Assembly (NCBI GenBank): GCA_025455225.1
Contig: JALOMY010000004.1
Location: forward strand, 1-30,181
Source: Cyclobacteriaceae bacterium
GTDB lineage: Bacteria; Bacteroidota; Bacteroidia; Cytophagales; Cyclobacteriaceae
Direction: 5' to 3'
Length of the DNA stretch: 30,181 nucleotides
Shown here: positions 23,359 through 30,181 of the stretch, piece after piece
Layout: each line of letters opens with the position of its first letter
Numbering within the stretch: the stretch's first letter is position 1
The notes under the pieces: generated by a model
Told to the model about the DNA's origin: nothing
Seen by the model: the letters and a program-made list of their open reading frames with translations, nothing else
The model's database searches: none
Made by a program: the position numbers and the translations under genes

Positions 23359-24834
23359 TCATTCCGTATCGATCGAAAGGGATTTGTATATCCTGGGAAG
23401 AGATTCCTTTTTATCGGCAAGTATATGAAGCTTATCACCTTCTTCAAGAATCGTTGAACCTCCGGGTCTGATAAATTTTCCGTGGCGATTAATCATAACA
23501 ATGATACCTGATTGGGGAAACGATAATTCTACGATTGACTTACCTATGCTCTTATTACCTGATAGCAATTCGATCTCCAGAATTTCCGATTTGAAATCAT
23601 CAACCAGTTCAATTTCCAAAGGAGATCGTTTCCTGATTTTATCAGATACAGATAGCTTCAACCATTTAGCAACCTGCGATAACGTTGTGCCTTGTAACAA
23701 TACCGAGGTTACCGTAATGAAGAAGACGATGTTGAAAATCATATTGGCATTTTCAACTCCATTCAGCAACGGATAGGTAGCAAACACAATGGGCACAGCA
23801 CCTCGCAATCCTACCCATGAAATAAAAATTTTGTCCCTGATCTGCATTCGGAAAAAGGCTAATGAAAGAAATACACTTAAAGGACGAGCAATGAAAATAA
23901 GAAAAAGAGATAATATAATGCCCGGTCCGATTACAGGAATCATCTGCGTAGGAAAAACCAATAGCCCGAGCGTAAGAAACATAATGATTTGCATTAACCA
24001 GGCAACACCATCATAAAACCGGATAAGACTTTTTTTATGAATAAAGCTTGAATTGCCCAGCATTACTGCGCTGATGTAAATAGCCAGGAAACCATTACCT
24101 CCAGTAAAATCCGTAATTGAAAATGTAAACAACACAAGTGAAGTGACAAGTACAGGATACAACCCATCTACATCAAGATTGATTTTATTTACAATAATCG
24201 TGATAGCCCTCCCCATCAGAAAACCAATACCGGCTCCAATAATCATTTGCTTCAGAAACAGAGGAATCATAGTTTCCCAACCAGCATCCCGGTTGTTGTA
24301 AATAAAGATCAGGCTGATGGTAAGCACATAGGCCATCGGATCGTTGCTTCCACTCTCCAATTCAAGAATCGGCCTGAGATTTCGCTTCAATCCTAAATTC
24401 TTACCGCGCAGTATAGAAAATACAGCGGCTGCATCGGTAGAGGATACGATGGAGCCCAACAAAAAACTTTCAATGATGGGTAAATTCAAGTAGTAATGGG
24501 CAAAAACCCCAAGACTTACTGCTGTAAGCAATACACCCACGGTTGACAGAACAAAGCCTTGCTTTAGAACCGGACGTACACTCTCCAGTTTGGTGTCCAA
24601 TCCACCGGAGAAAAGAATGAAGTTCAGGGCTACAACACCAATAAACTGGGCAAGTTTGGGATCATCAAAATGGATATCACCGAATCCATCAGTTCCTGCC
24701 AGCATACCCATTATCAAAAACATAATCAGGGCAGGTACTCCCAGCCTGTACGATGTCTTGCTGGCCACAATGCTTAAAAACAGCAGAATAGAGCCTAATA
24801 AAAGAATATTTTCAGTGGTCAGTATCATGGGCAC
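23359..24834 (-). CDS. Potassium/proton antiporter of the CPA1 family (NhaP2/CvrA-like)
   Basis: This 491-residue inner-membrane protein has about 12-13 spans (residues 8-390) with STDAAAVFSILRGKNL (about 131-146) and the LELESGSNDPMAY (about 157-169) motif, in which the Asn-Asp pair forms the ion-binding site of cation/proton antiporters. A cytoplasmic TrkA_C domain follows (about 405-485, IELLSGNKSIGKSIVELSFP and LEEGDKLHILADK), typical of NhaP2/CvrA exchangers that control potassium and pH. The start can be ATG at 24834 or, two codons on, 24828; I keep the longer one. It is divergent from ffh. Confidence 0.93.
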   Translation of the reverse strand: MPMILTTENILLLGSILLFLSIVASKTSYRLGVPALIMFLIMGMLAGTDGFGDIHFDDPKLAQFIGVVALNFILFSGGLDTKLESVRPVLKQGFVLSTVGVLLTAVSLGVFAHYYLNLPIIESFLLGSIVSSTDAAAVFSILRGKNLGLKRNLRPILELESGSNDPMAYVLTISLIFIYNNRDAGWETMIPLFLKQMIIGAGIGFLMGRAITIIVNKINLDVDGLYPVLVTSLVLFTFSITDFTGGNGFLAIYISAVMLGNSSFIHKKSLIRFYDGVAWLMQIIMFLTLGLLVFPTQMIPVIGPGIILSLFLIFIARPLSVFLSLAFFRMQIRDKIFISWVGLRGAVPIVFATYPLLNGVENANMIFNIVFFITVTSVLLQGTTLSQVAKWLKLSVSDKIRKRSPLEIELVDDFKSEILEIELLSGNKSIGKSIVELSFPQSGIIVMINRHGKFIRPGGSTILEEGDKLHILADKKESLPRIYKSLSIDTE

Positions 24835-24876
24835 TCAGTATACTTAATTTTTTGACAAAGTCATGACGGTATTCGG

Positions 24877-24908
24877 TTTGGAGTGTGGTTCTGACTCCAT
24901 TAATTTTG
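24877..24908 (+). promoter_or_regulatory. Bacteroidota sigma-A promoter of ffh
   Basis: TTTG at 24877-24880, a 20-base spacer and a perfect TAATTTTG (TAnnTTTG) at 24901-24908 sit 28 bases before the start codon. This is the cleanest promoter in the window. Confidence 0.8.
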
Positions 24909-24936
24909 CAGGCTTAATAAATAAATAAGCTAGCCC

Positions 24937-26268
24937 ATGTTCGATAGTCTGAGTATAAAGCTGGAAAAAGCCTTTCAATCTCTGAAAGGCCAGGGAAGAA
25001 TCACGGAAATAAACGTTGCCGGAACGATAAAGGAAATCCGTAAGGCATTAATTGATGCTGACGTTAACTATAAAGTTGCCAAGGAAGTAACAGACGAGAT
25101 CAGGGTAAAAGCCCTTGGACAAAACGTGCTGACCGCTATTTCACCCGGGCAGCTCCTGGTTAAGATTACCAATGATGAGCTCACTGCCTTAATGGGCAGC
25201 GAAAGTGTGGATATCAATCTCTCCGGAAATCCATCCATTATTCTGATTGCCGGATTACAAGGTTCAGGTAAAACAACGTTCTCAGGCAAACTTGCCAATT
25301 ACCTGAAAAAGCAAGGAAGGCAGGTTCTTCTTACCGCTTGTGATATTTACCGTCCAGCTGCTATCGATCAGTTAAAAGTGTTGGGCGAACAGATAGGCGT
25401 TGAAGTTTATGCTGAGCCTGAAAATAAAGATGCATTAAAAATTGCCAGGGCGGCCATTGAACACGCCAGAAAAAATAATCACCGAATTGTCATTGTTGAT
25501 ACGGCCGGCCGATTGGCTGTTGACGAGGAGATGATGAATGAAATTGCCCGGCTGAAAGAGGCACTGAATCCGTCTGAGACCTTATTTGTTGTGGATTCCA
25601 TGACAGGTCAGGATGCTGTAAATACGGCCAAAGCCTTTAATGACCGGCTGAATTTCGATGGCGTTGTCTTAACCAAATTGGATGGCGACACCCGGGGTGG
25701 TGCAGCACTATCGATCCGCAGGGTGGTTGAAAAACCAATCAAATACATCAGTACCGGTGAAAAGATGGATGCCATTGACCGGTTTTACCCGGACCGGATG
25801 GCAGGACGGATTCTCGGCATGGGTGATGTCGTTTCACTCGTTGAAAAAGCACAACAGACTTTTGATGAAGAAGAAGCCAAAAGGCTGAGTAAAAAACTTC
25901 GCCAGAATCAGTTTGATCTGAACGACTTTCTTGGTCAGCTGGAACAGATTAAAAAGATGGGCAACATGAAAGACTTGCTGGGAATGATACCCGGCATGGG
26001 AAAAGCGCTGAAAGGTGTTGATATTGATGATAATTCGTTCAAACCAATTGAGGCCATAATTCGATCTATGACCCTGGAAGAGCGTCAAAATCCGGACATC
26101 ATTAATGGGAGCAGGAAGAACCGAATTGCAAAAGGAAGCGGAACATCCGTACCGCAGGTCAATCAGCTACTGAAGCAATTCGGTGATATGCGTAAAATGA
26201 TGAAAACCATGAATAAAATGGGCGGTGGAAAAAGGGCCCTTTCAGCCATCAATCCGTTTGGAAGATAA
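24937..26268 (+). CDS. ffh: Signal recognition particle protein Ffh
   Basis: Ffh is the SRP54 homologue that binds signal sequences and targets ribosomes to the membrane with SRP RNA and FtsY. The 443-residue protein has the N domain (1-95), the GTPase with P-loop GLQGSGKTT (106-114), TACDIYRPAAIDQL (131-144), DTAGR and TKLDGD, and the methionine-rich M domain (about 325-443) with MGNMKDLLGMIPGMG and MRKMMKTMNKMGGGK. It has a strong promoter and a terminator 126 bases after the stop, with a short possible peptide frame between. No SRP RNA sequence is visible near it. Confidence 0.98.
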   Translation: MFDSLSIKLEKAFQSLKGQGRITEINVAGTIKEIRKALIDADVNYKVAKEVTDEIRVKALGQNVLTAISPGQLLVKITNDELTALMGSESVDINLSGNPSIILIAGLQGSGKTTFSGKLANYLKKQGRQVLLTACDIYRPAAIDQLKVLGEQIGVEVYAEPENKDALKIARAAIEHARKNNHRIVIVDTAGRLAVDEEMMNEIARLKEALNPSETLFVVDSMTGQDAVNTAKAFNDRLNFDGVVLTKLDGDTRGGAALSIRRVVEKPIKYISTGEKMDAIDRFYPDRMAGRILGMGDVVSLVEKAQQTFDEEEAKRLSKKLRQNQFDLNDFLGQLEQIKKMGNMKDLLGMIPGMGKALKGVDIDDNSFKPIEAIIRSMTLEERQNPDIINGSRKNRIAKGSGTSVPQVNQLLKQFGDMRKMMKTMNKMGGGKRALSAINPFGR

Positions 26269-26295
26269 AATTGCCAATAACATAAAATTTTACGT

Positions 26296-26358
26296 ATGTT
26301 AGCCCTGATGAAAAACCTGAACGTTCGAATCAGCGTTTTAACATCAGTTTACAGGTAA
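26296..26358 (+). ncRNA. Candidate short transcript with a 20-codon reading frame between ffh and DUF2911 gene
   Basis: From ATG at 26296 a frame encodes MLALMKNLNVRISVLTSVYR and stops at 26358; an internal ATG at 26308 gives a 16-residue version. TTG (26271-26273) and TACGTATG (26291-26298) resemble a promoter with a short 17-base spacer and one mismatch in the -7 box. It ends at a strong hairpin terminator. It may simply be the ffh 3' untranslated region; coding is unproved. Confidence 0.3.
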
Positions 26359-26360
26359 AG

Positions 26361-26394
26361 TTTTAAGTGCTTCTGATTTTTCAGGAGCACTTTT
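26361..26394 (+). terminator. Rho-independent terminator between ffh and DUF2911 gene
   Basis: AAGTGCTTCTGA (26365-26376) pairs with TCAGGAGCACTT (26381-26392) in a 12-base stem with one wobble pair and a TTTT loop, followed by a short T run. Confidence 0.85.
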
Positions 26395-26423
26395 CACATA
26401 ATCAATAATTAAATACAACCCCT

Positions 26424-26975
26424 ATGAAACAAATCAAATGGATTGCTTTCTCTTCATTATTAATGGTGTTAATGATTACCCAGGCCGATGCACAGAAATT
26501 TCCGGGCATAGACCCAAGCCCGGCCGATATTGCTTACTTCCGTCCTGATGGGCGCAATGCAGATCCGGTAATTAAAGTGATCTATGGCCGTCCGTCAAAA
26601 AAAGGAAGAACCATGTTAGGTGGTGTTGAGCCTTATGGAAAAGTATGGAGAACCGGTGCCAATGAAACTACGGAAATTAAATTATTCAAAGACGTCACCT
26701 TCGGTGATAAACTTATAAAAGCAGGCACCTATTCCCTGTTTACCATCCCGGATAAGACCGAATGGACTATCATTTTCAATTCAAAATTAGATACCTGGGG
26801 TGCCTACACCTACGATGAAAAAGCCGATGTAGCCCGCATTAAAGTACCAGCCGGTAAAACCGACTCAGAAGTCGAAACTTTTTCCATCATGTTCGATGGG
26901 ACCGGTGATAAAGCAGCGATGATACTGGCCTGGGAAAATACACTGGTTCGGGTGCCCGTTAAATACACGAAATAA
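26424..26975 (+). CDS. DUF2911 family secreted protein
   Basis: This 183-residue protein has a signal peptide (MKQIKWIAFSSLLMVLMITQADA, cleavage near 23), and a DUF2911 domain with VIYGRPSKKGRTMLGGVEPYGKVWRTGANETTEI (about 51-84, part quoted: GRTMLGGVEPYGKVWRTGAN), AGTYSLFTIPDKTEWTIIFN and DTWGAYTYDEKADVARI. Such proteins are common in Bacteroidota, exported or lipid-anchored; function is not established. It is flanked by terminators and thus monocistronic. Confidence 0.9.
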   Translation: MKQIKWIAFSSLLMVLMITQADAQKFPGIDPSPADIAYFRPDGRNADPVIKVIYGRPSKKGRTMLGGVEPYGKVWRTGANETTEIKLFKDVTFGDKLIKAGTYSLFTIPDKTEWTIIFNSKLDTWGAYTYDEKADVARIKVPAGKTDSEVETFSIMFDGTGDKAAMILAWENTLVRVPVKYTK

Positions 26976-26994
26976 TTACCCTTACATTCCGAAT

Positions 26995-27022
26995 AAAAGC
27001 CTTGCAAACGCAAGGCTTTTTT
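26995..27022 (+). terminator. Rho-independent terminator of the DUF2911 gene
   Basis: A perfect 11-base stem AAAAGCCTTGC (26995-27005) with GCAAGGCTTTT (27010-27020) closes loop AAAC and continues as TT. Confidence 0.93.
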
Positions 27023-27055
27023 ATTTCATCAGAATTGAATTACATTTCTTTATGA

Positions 27056-27526
27056 ATGCATCAATTCATGGAAACGCTGGGGCGCTCAGACCGCGTTGAC
27101 CTACCGGGTCTTGGTCTCTATAATATTCATGCTAAAATTGATACAGGTGCCTATACCTGCAGTCTTCATTGCTCACGGGCGGAAGTAGTTAACGGTGTTC
27201 TTGAGTTTGTATTAATGGATGATGAACATCCGGAATTTACCGGGATGACGTTCGTATTTAAAGAATTCACTTCACGCGCAATACGAAATTCATTTGGAAT
27301 AGTCGAACAACGATACATCATCAGGACTACCGTTAAGATATTCAGCGAAGAAATAATTACGGAATTTTCGTTAAGTGACCGGGATGAAATGCGGTTTCCT
27401 ATTTTACTGGGAAGAAAAATTTTACGGCACCGGTTTCTGATAGACGTCTCTAAAAAAAATCTATCTTACCGCAGGAAGCGATCCCTTAAGAAGAAGATTA
27501 AAAAGCAATCCCGAACGGATTTATGA
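27056..27526 (+). CDS. RimB-like retropepsin-fold protein (ATP-dependent zinc protease family)
   Basis: This 156-residue protein belongs to the family named putative ATP-dependent zinc protease (PF05618, RimB), now seen as retropepsin-like aspartic peptidases. Hallmarks are GRSDRVDLPGLG (9-20), IHAKIDTGAYTCSLHC (24-39) with the DTG aspartate at residue 29, and the closing RFPILLGRKILRHRFLIDVSK. No HExxH is visible, so a zinc protease is not supported. A later ATG at 27068 is an alternative start and might be nearer to the homologue start. It overlaps rimK by four bases (ATGA), so the two act in one pathway; RimB-type proteins are reported to trim glutamate tails made by RimK. Confidence 0.85.
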   Translation: MHQFMETLGRSDRVDLPGLGLYNIHAKIDTGAYTCSLHCSRAEVVNGVLEFVLMDDEHPEFTGMTFVFKEFTSRAIRNSFGIVEQRYIIRTTVKIFSEEIITEFSLSDRDEMRFPILLGRKILRHRFLIDVSKKNLSYRRKRSLKKKIKKQSRTDL

Positions 27527-28434
27527 ACATTGCCATACTTTCACGTGATCCCAAACTTTATTCCACCAGGCGATTGAAAGAAGCGGGTGAAAAACGGGGA
27601 CATAATATGGAAATTATTGACCACATGAAGTGCGTGCTGTTTATTGAAAAGAAGAACCCGATGGTATTGTATCAGGGCAAACGCCTGGATTATTTCGATG
27701 CCATCATTCCCAGAATCGGTGCATCAGTAACCTTCTATGGTGCTGCTGTGGTTCGTCAATTTGAGATGATGAAAGTCTTTTCAGCTATTGAATCTCAAGC
27801 CTTAATCCGTTCACGCGATAAATTGCGCAGTCTTCAAATTCTTTCACGTGCAGGCATTGGCTTGCCGAAAACCATTTTCATGGATTATTCACGCGATACT
27901 GAAGGCATCATAGAGGCGGTTGGTGGTGCACCTGTTGTGATAAAATTACTGGAGGGCACACAAGGCCTTGGTGTTGTATTGGCAGAAAACAAAAAAGCTG
28001 CTCAATCCGTAATCGAAGCTTTTCATGGTATTCATGCCCGCATTATTGTTCAGGAATTCATAAAAGAATCTAAAGGTATTGACATTCGCGCCTTTATCGT
28101 AGATGGTGAAGTAGTGGGTGCCATGAGACGGGAAGCCACTCGGGAAGGTGAATTTCGTTCCAATCTCCATCGGGGTGGTGTGGCCACTGTGGTTAAACTT
28201 TCACGCGCAGAAAAAGCAACTGCTGTTGCGGCTGCAAAAAAAATGGGACTGGGGGTGGCCGGTGTAGATATGCTTCCCAGTAAACGCGGTCCCCTTATTA
28301 TCGAGGTTAATTCTTCACCCGGCCTGGAAGGAATTGAAGGAGCAACCCAGATTGATATTGCCGGAAAAATTATCCGGTACCTGGAAAAGAATGCCGGAAA
28401 ACATAAAATACAAAAAGATAAGATTAACGCTTAG
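27523..28434 (+). CDS. rimK: RimK family alpha-L-glutamate ligase
   Basis: RimK adds glutamate residues to the C-terminus of ribosomal protein S6 and can make poly-alpha-glutamate. The 303-residue protein is strikingly like E. coli RimK over its entire length: MNIAILSRDPKLYSTRRLKEA, IIPRIGASVTFYGAAVVRQFEM, RSRDKLRSLQIL, the ATP-grasp core VVIKLLEGTQGLGVVLAE (about 145-162), EFRSNLHRGG (about 206-215), and the metal-binding end IIEVNSSPGLEGIEGAT (about 258-274). It lies between the RimB-like gene (four-base overlap) and an AstE-like gene (37-base gap). Substrate could be S6 or another protein. Confidence 0.94.
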   Translation: MNIAILSRDPKLYSTRRLKEAGEKRGHNMEIIDHMKCVLFIEKKNPMVLYQGKRLDYFDAIIPRIGASVTFYGAAVVRQFEMMKVFSAIESQALIRSRDKLRSLQILSRAGIGLPKTIFMDYSRDTEGIIEAVGGAPVVIKLLEGTQGLGVVLAENKKAAQSVIEAFHGIHARIIVQEFIKESKGIDIRAFIVDGEVVGAMRREATREGEFRSNLHRGGVATVVKLSRAEKATAVAAAKKMGLGVAGVDMLPSKRGPLIIEVNSSPGLEGIEGATQIDIAGKIIRYLEKNAGKHKIQKDKINA

Positions 28435-28471
28435 TATAGGATATCGTCTAATCGGTACCTGTTAATTAACC

Positions 28472-29452
28472 ATGCGCATAATTAAAATTGCAGACCAGGA
28501 AATCAGACCGGGTGAGTTTAAGGAAATAAAAATCAACATAGCCCGGCTGCCTTCCCATACGCTAATTGATACGCCCATTTATGTTTCGAGGGGATTGGAA
28601 GAGGGGCCTATCCTATCGCTGATGGCTGGAATGCATGGCGATGAAATTAATGGGTTGGAAATAGTCCGGAGAATTCTGGATGGAAGCCTTCATCAACCCA
28701 AACGAGGTACTGTTATCTGTATGCCGGTTGTAAACGTATATGGATTCCTGAACTTCTCACGTGATGTACCTGATGGCAAAGATGTTAATCGTTCCTTCCC
28801 GGGAAGTAAGAACGGTTCATTAGCCAGTCGGGTGGCCTGGCATATTACACACGATATAATACCTCATATTGATTACGGTGTTGATTTTCATACAGGAGGT
28901 GCCATGCGTACCAATTATCCTCAGGTACGCGCCATGCTTTCTGATGAAAAAAACCTGGAACTTGCTACGGCTTTTAATGCTCCGTTTACACTTGATGCAC
29001 CTTTTCGTCCCAATTCGTTACGTAAGGAAGCCTCTAAGAAAGGTAAAAACATTATTGTATACGAAGGCGGTGAATCGTTGCGATTTGATCAGCATGCCAT
29101 TGAAGAAGGCATTGCCGGTACGCTTCGCCTGATGAAACACCTGAATATGATTGATTGGGCCCCGGAAGCGAAAGAAGAAAGCCGGTTTATCTGGAGCTCA
29201 ACCTGGGTACGGGCTAAACATGCCGGCTTGTTTCAATCGCTGGTGCAAAGCGGCCAGCTTGTACATAAAGGAGAATGGATCGGAACCATTACCGATCCGT
29301 TCGGTGAATTCAAAGAAAAAATCCTCGCCCCTGAAACGGCTTACGTAATTGGGCTGAATAATATTCCTGTTATTAATGCCGGTGACGCCCTGATGCACCT
29401 GGGTATGGATAATTTTTGCAAGCTTGACACCCGGAAAATTGAAGCCGACTAA
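28472..29452 (+). CDS. Succinylglutamate desuccinylase/aspartoacylase family metallohydrolase
   Basis: This 326-residue protein is an AstE/AspA-type M14-like zinc carboxypeptidase-fold enzyme. The zinc site is built by His55 and Glu58 in GMHGDEINGLEIV and by His140 in VDFHTGG; NRSFPG (106-111) binds the carboxylate and YEGGE (196-200) supplies the general-base glutamate. The C-terminal domain (about 225-326) with GEWIGTITDPFGEFKEKILAPE is a beta-sandwich. Such enzymes cleave N-acyl-glutamate/aspartate amides. Next to RimK and RimB, it could act on glutamyl conjugates, which is inference. It overlaps the next gene by 14 bases if the TTG start is right. Confidence 0.87.
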   Translation: MRIIKIADQEIRPGEFKEIKINIARLPSHTLIDTPIYVSRGLEEGPILSLMAGMHGDEINGLEIVRRILDGSLHQPKRGTVICMPVVNVYGFLNFSRDVPDGKDVNRSFPGSKNGSLASRVAWHITHDIIPHIDYGVDFHTGGAMRTNYPQVRAMLSDEKNLELATAFNAPFTLDAPFRPNSLRKEASKKGKNIIVYEGGESLRFDQHAIEEGIAGTLRLMKHLNMIDWAPEAKEESRFIWSSTWVRAKHAGLFQSLVQSGQLVHKGEWIGTITDPFGEFKEKILAPETAYVIGLNNIPVINAGDALMHLGMDNFCKLDTRKIEAD

Positions 29453-30181
29453 AAATTTCGTTCCCAAGAATATCTTCCTGGCCTTATTATCCGGGTTATT
29501 ACTTTACAACTGCGATCAGAAGAAACCAGAAAGTACAGCCGGCCACCAATCGCCCATTCGCATTGTTGGCATGATGCGTAATGTAATGATGAAGGGCGAA
29601 CTGGCAGGTACTCTTAATCTTGATACCATTTCAAACAAGGAACATCTTTACGGCATGGGCCCGGTTGAATTTCTATCTGGTGAAATTTTAATCTGGGATG
29701 GAACAAGTTATGTGTCTGCCGTAACTTCAGACACCAGCATGAGGGTTACCAACAACTTCAATGTTAAAGCGCCCTTTTTTGCGTATGCACAAATAACCAA
29801 TTGGAAAGAATACGTTCTTCCTGATAGTGTTCATTCCATGAAGCAACTCGAGTCCTTCCTTTACCAATCCTTTAAAGATGCTGAACAACCATTCTTCTTC
29901 AAACTAACCGGTTCGATTGATCATGCATCTATACATGTGGTTAATTTACCGGCAGGCCGTAAGGTTCGTTCACGTGAAGATGCGCATGAAGGAAAACGTT
30001 CGTATACCCTTGTGGATAAACCTGCGGAAGTACTAGGCTTCTTCTCTACCGGGCATCAAACCATTTTTACTCACCACGACAGTTTTCTCCATATGCACCT
30101 GATTACTACAGACAAAAAATGGATGGGACATCTAGACGAGCTTATCATAAACCCGCAAAAGATCAGCTTATTAATTCCGAC
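29439..30181 (+). CDS. Lipoprotein of the alpha-acetolactate decarboxylase family (3' end outside window)
   Basis: About 247 residues are visible. From a TTG at 29439 the frame reads MKPTKNFVPK then a hydrophobic run and LLYNC, putting a lipobox-like Cys at residue 25. The first ATG lies after the conserved core has begun, so TTG is chosen. The mature part matches acetolactate decarboxylase: YGMGPVEFLSGEILIWDG (71-88), SIDHAS (159-164), FFSTGHQTIFTHHDSFLHMH (201-220), and His218, His220, His231 in HxHx10H spacing, the zinc ligand pattern of the family. The enzyme normally converts acetolactate to acetoin. Only a few C-terminal residues are missing, among them the catalytic glutamate. A lipid-anchored form in a rimK cluster is odd. 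Confidence 0.8.
   Translation, partial: MKPTKNFVPKNIFLALLSGLLLYNCDQKKPESTAGHQSPIRIVGMMRNVMMKGELAGTLNLDTISNKEHLYGMGPVEFLSGEILIWDGTSYVSAVTSDTSMRVTNNFNVKAPFFAYAQITNWKEYVLPDSVHSMKQLESFLYQSFKDAEQPFFFKLTGSIDHASIHVVNLPAGRKVRSREDAHEGKRSYTLVDKPAEVLGFFSTGHQTIFTHHDSFLHMHLITTDKKWMGHLDELIINPQKISLLIP

Noticed and set aside
26269..26423. SRP RNA next to ffh
   Set aside because: The conserved SRP RNA core with GGAA tetraloop and flanking bulges is absent.

Overview
This window reads as a chromosomal stretch of a Bacteroidota bacterium, most likely Cytophagales. Proteins carry few introns of foreign sequence or mobile DNA, intergenic regions contain Bacteroidota-type promoters (TTG, about 19-20 bases, then TAnnTTTG), several proteins are of Bacteroidota type (short ComEC, YfhO family, DUF2911, secreted Asn/Gly-rich proteins), and base composition is moderately AT-rich throughout. 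I see no insertion sequence, phage gene, CRISPR array or attachment site. No stretch above 300 bases is empty; the longest gap between coding regions (about 5595-5902) holds a tRNA gene, two promoters and a terminator.

Region 1 (1-4358, minus strand): 5' part of recQ, an enoyl-CoA hydratase, comEC and phoH. Region 2 (4451-9233, plus strand): SAM hydroxide adenosyltransferase, a small monooxygenase-fold protein, tRNA-Leu(CAA), a SlyD-like FKBP, a membrane-bound LytTR regulator, a secreted barrel-like protein and a lipoprotein serine hydrolase of the beta-lactamase fold. Region 3 (9293-13447): an ECF sigma factor, a membrane anti-sigma candidate and a periplasmic Spy/CpxP-like protein in one operon, a YfhO-family membrane protein and a small single-span protein.

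Region 4 (13456-19335) is a molybdenum-cofactor island: tauE/safE-moaA leftward, moaE rightward, moaC-K+ channel-mobA leftward, and moeA rightward. The six-helix potassium channel sits inside the moaC-mobA operon, and an unlisted 41-residue membrane peptide gene lies antisense between moaE and its terminator. MoaD, the sulfur carrier that MoaE needs, is not in the window.

Region 5 (19357-23262, minus strand): a histidine kinase and response regulator translationally coupled to an outer-membrane-barrel-like protein with an Asn/Gly tract, preceded by two small secreted Gly-Lys-Pro-rich proteins. Region 6 (23359-26975): CPA1 potassium/proton antiporter, ffh with a textbook Bacteroidota promoter, a possible short transcript/peptide, and a DUF2911 protein.

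Region 7 (27056-30181, plus strand): a tight cluster of a RimB-like retropepsin-fold protein, RimK, an AstE/aspartoacylase-like metallohydrolase and a lipoprotein of the acetolactate decarboxylase family that starts at TTG and runs off the window. The first three suggest writing and erasing of a glutamate-type protein modification; the role of the fourth in that setting is unclear.
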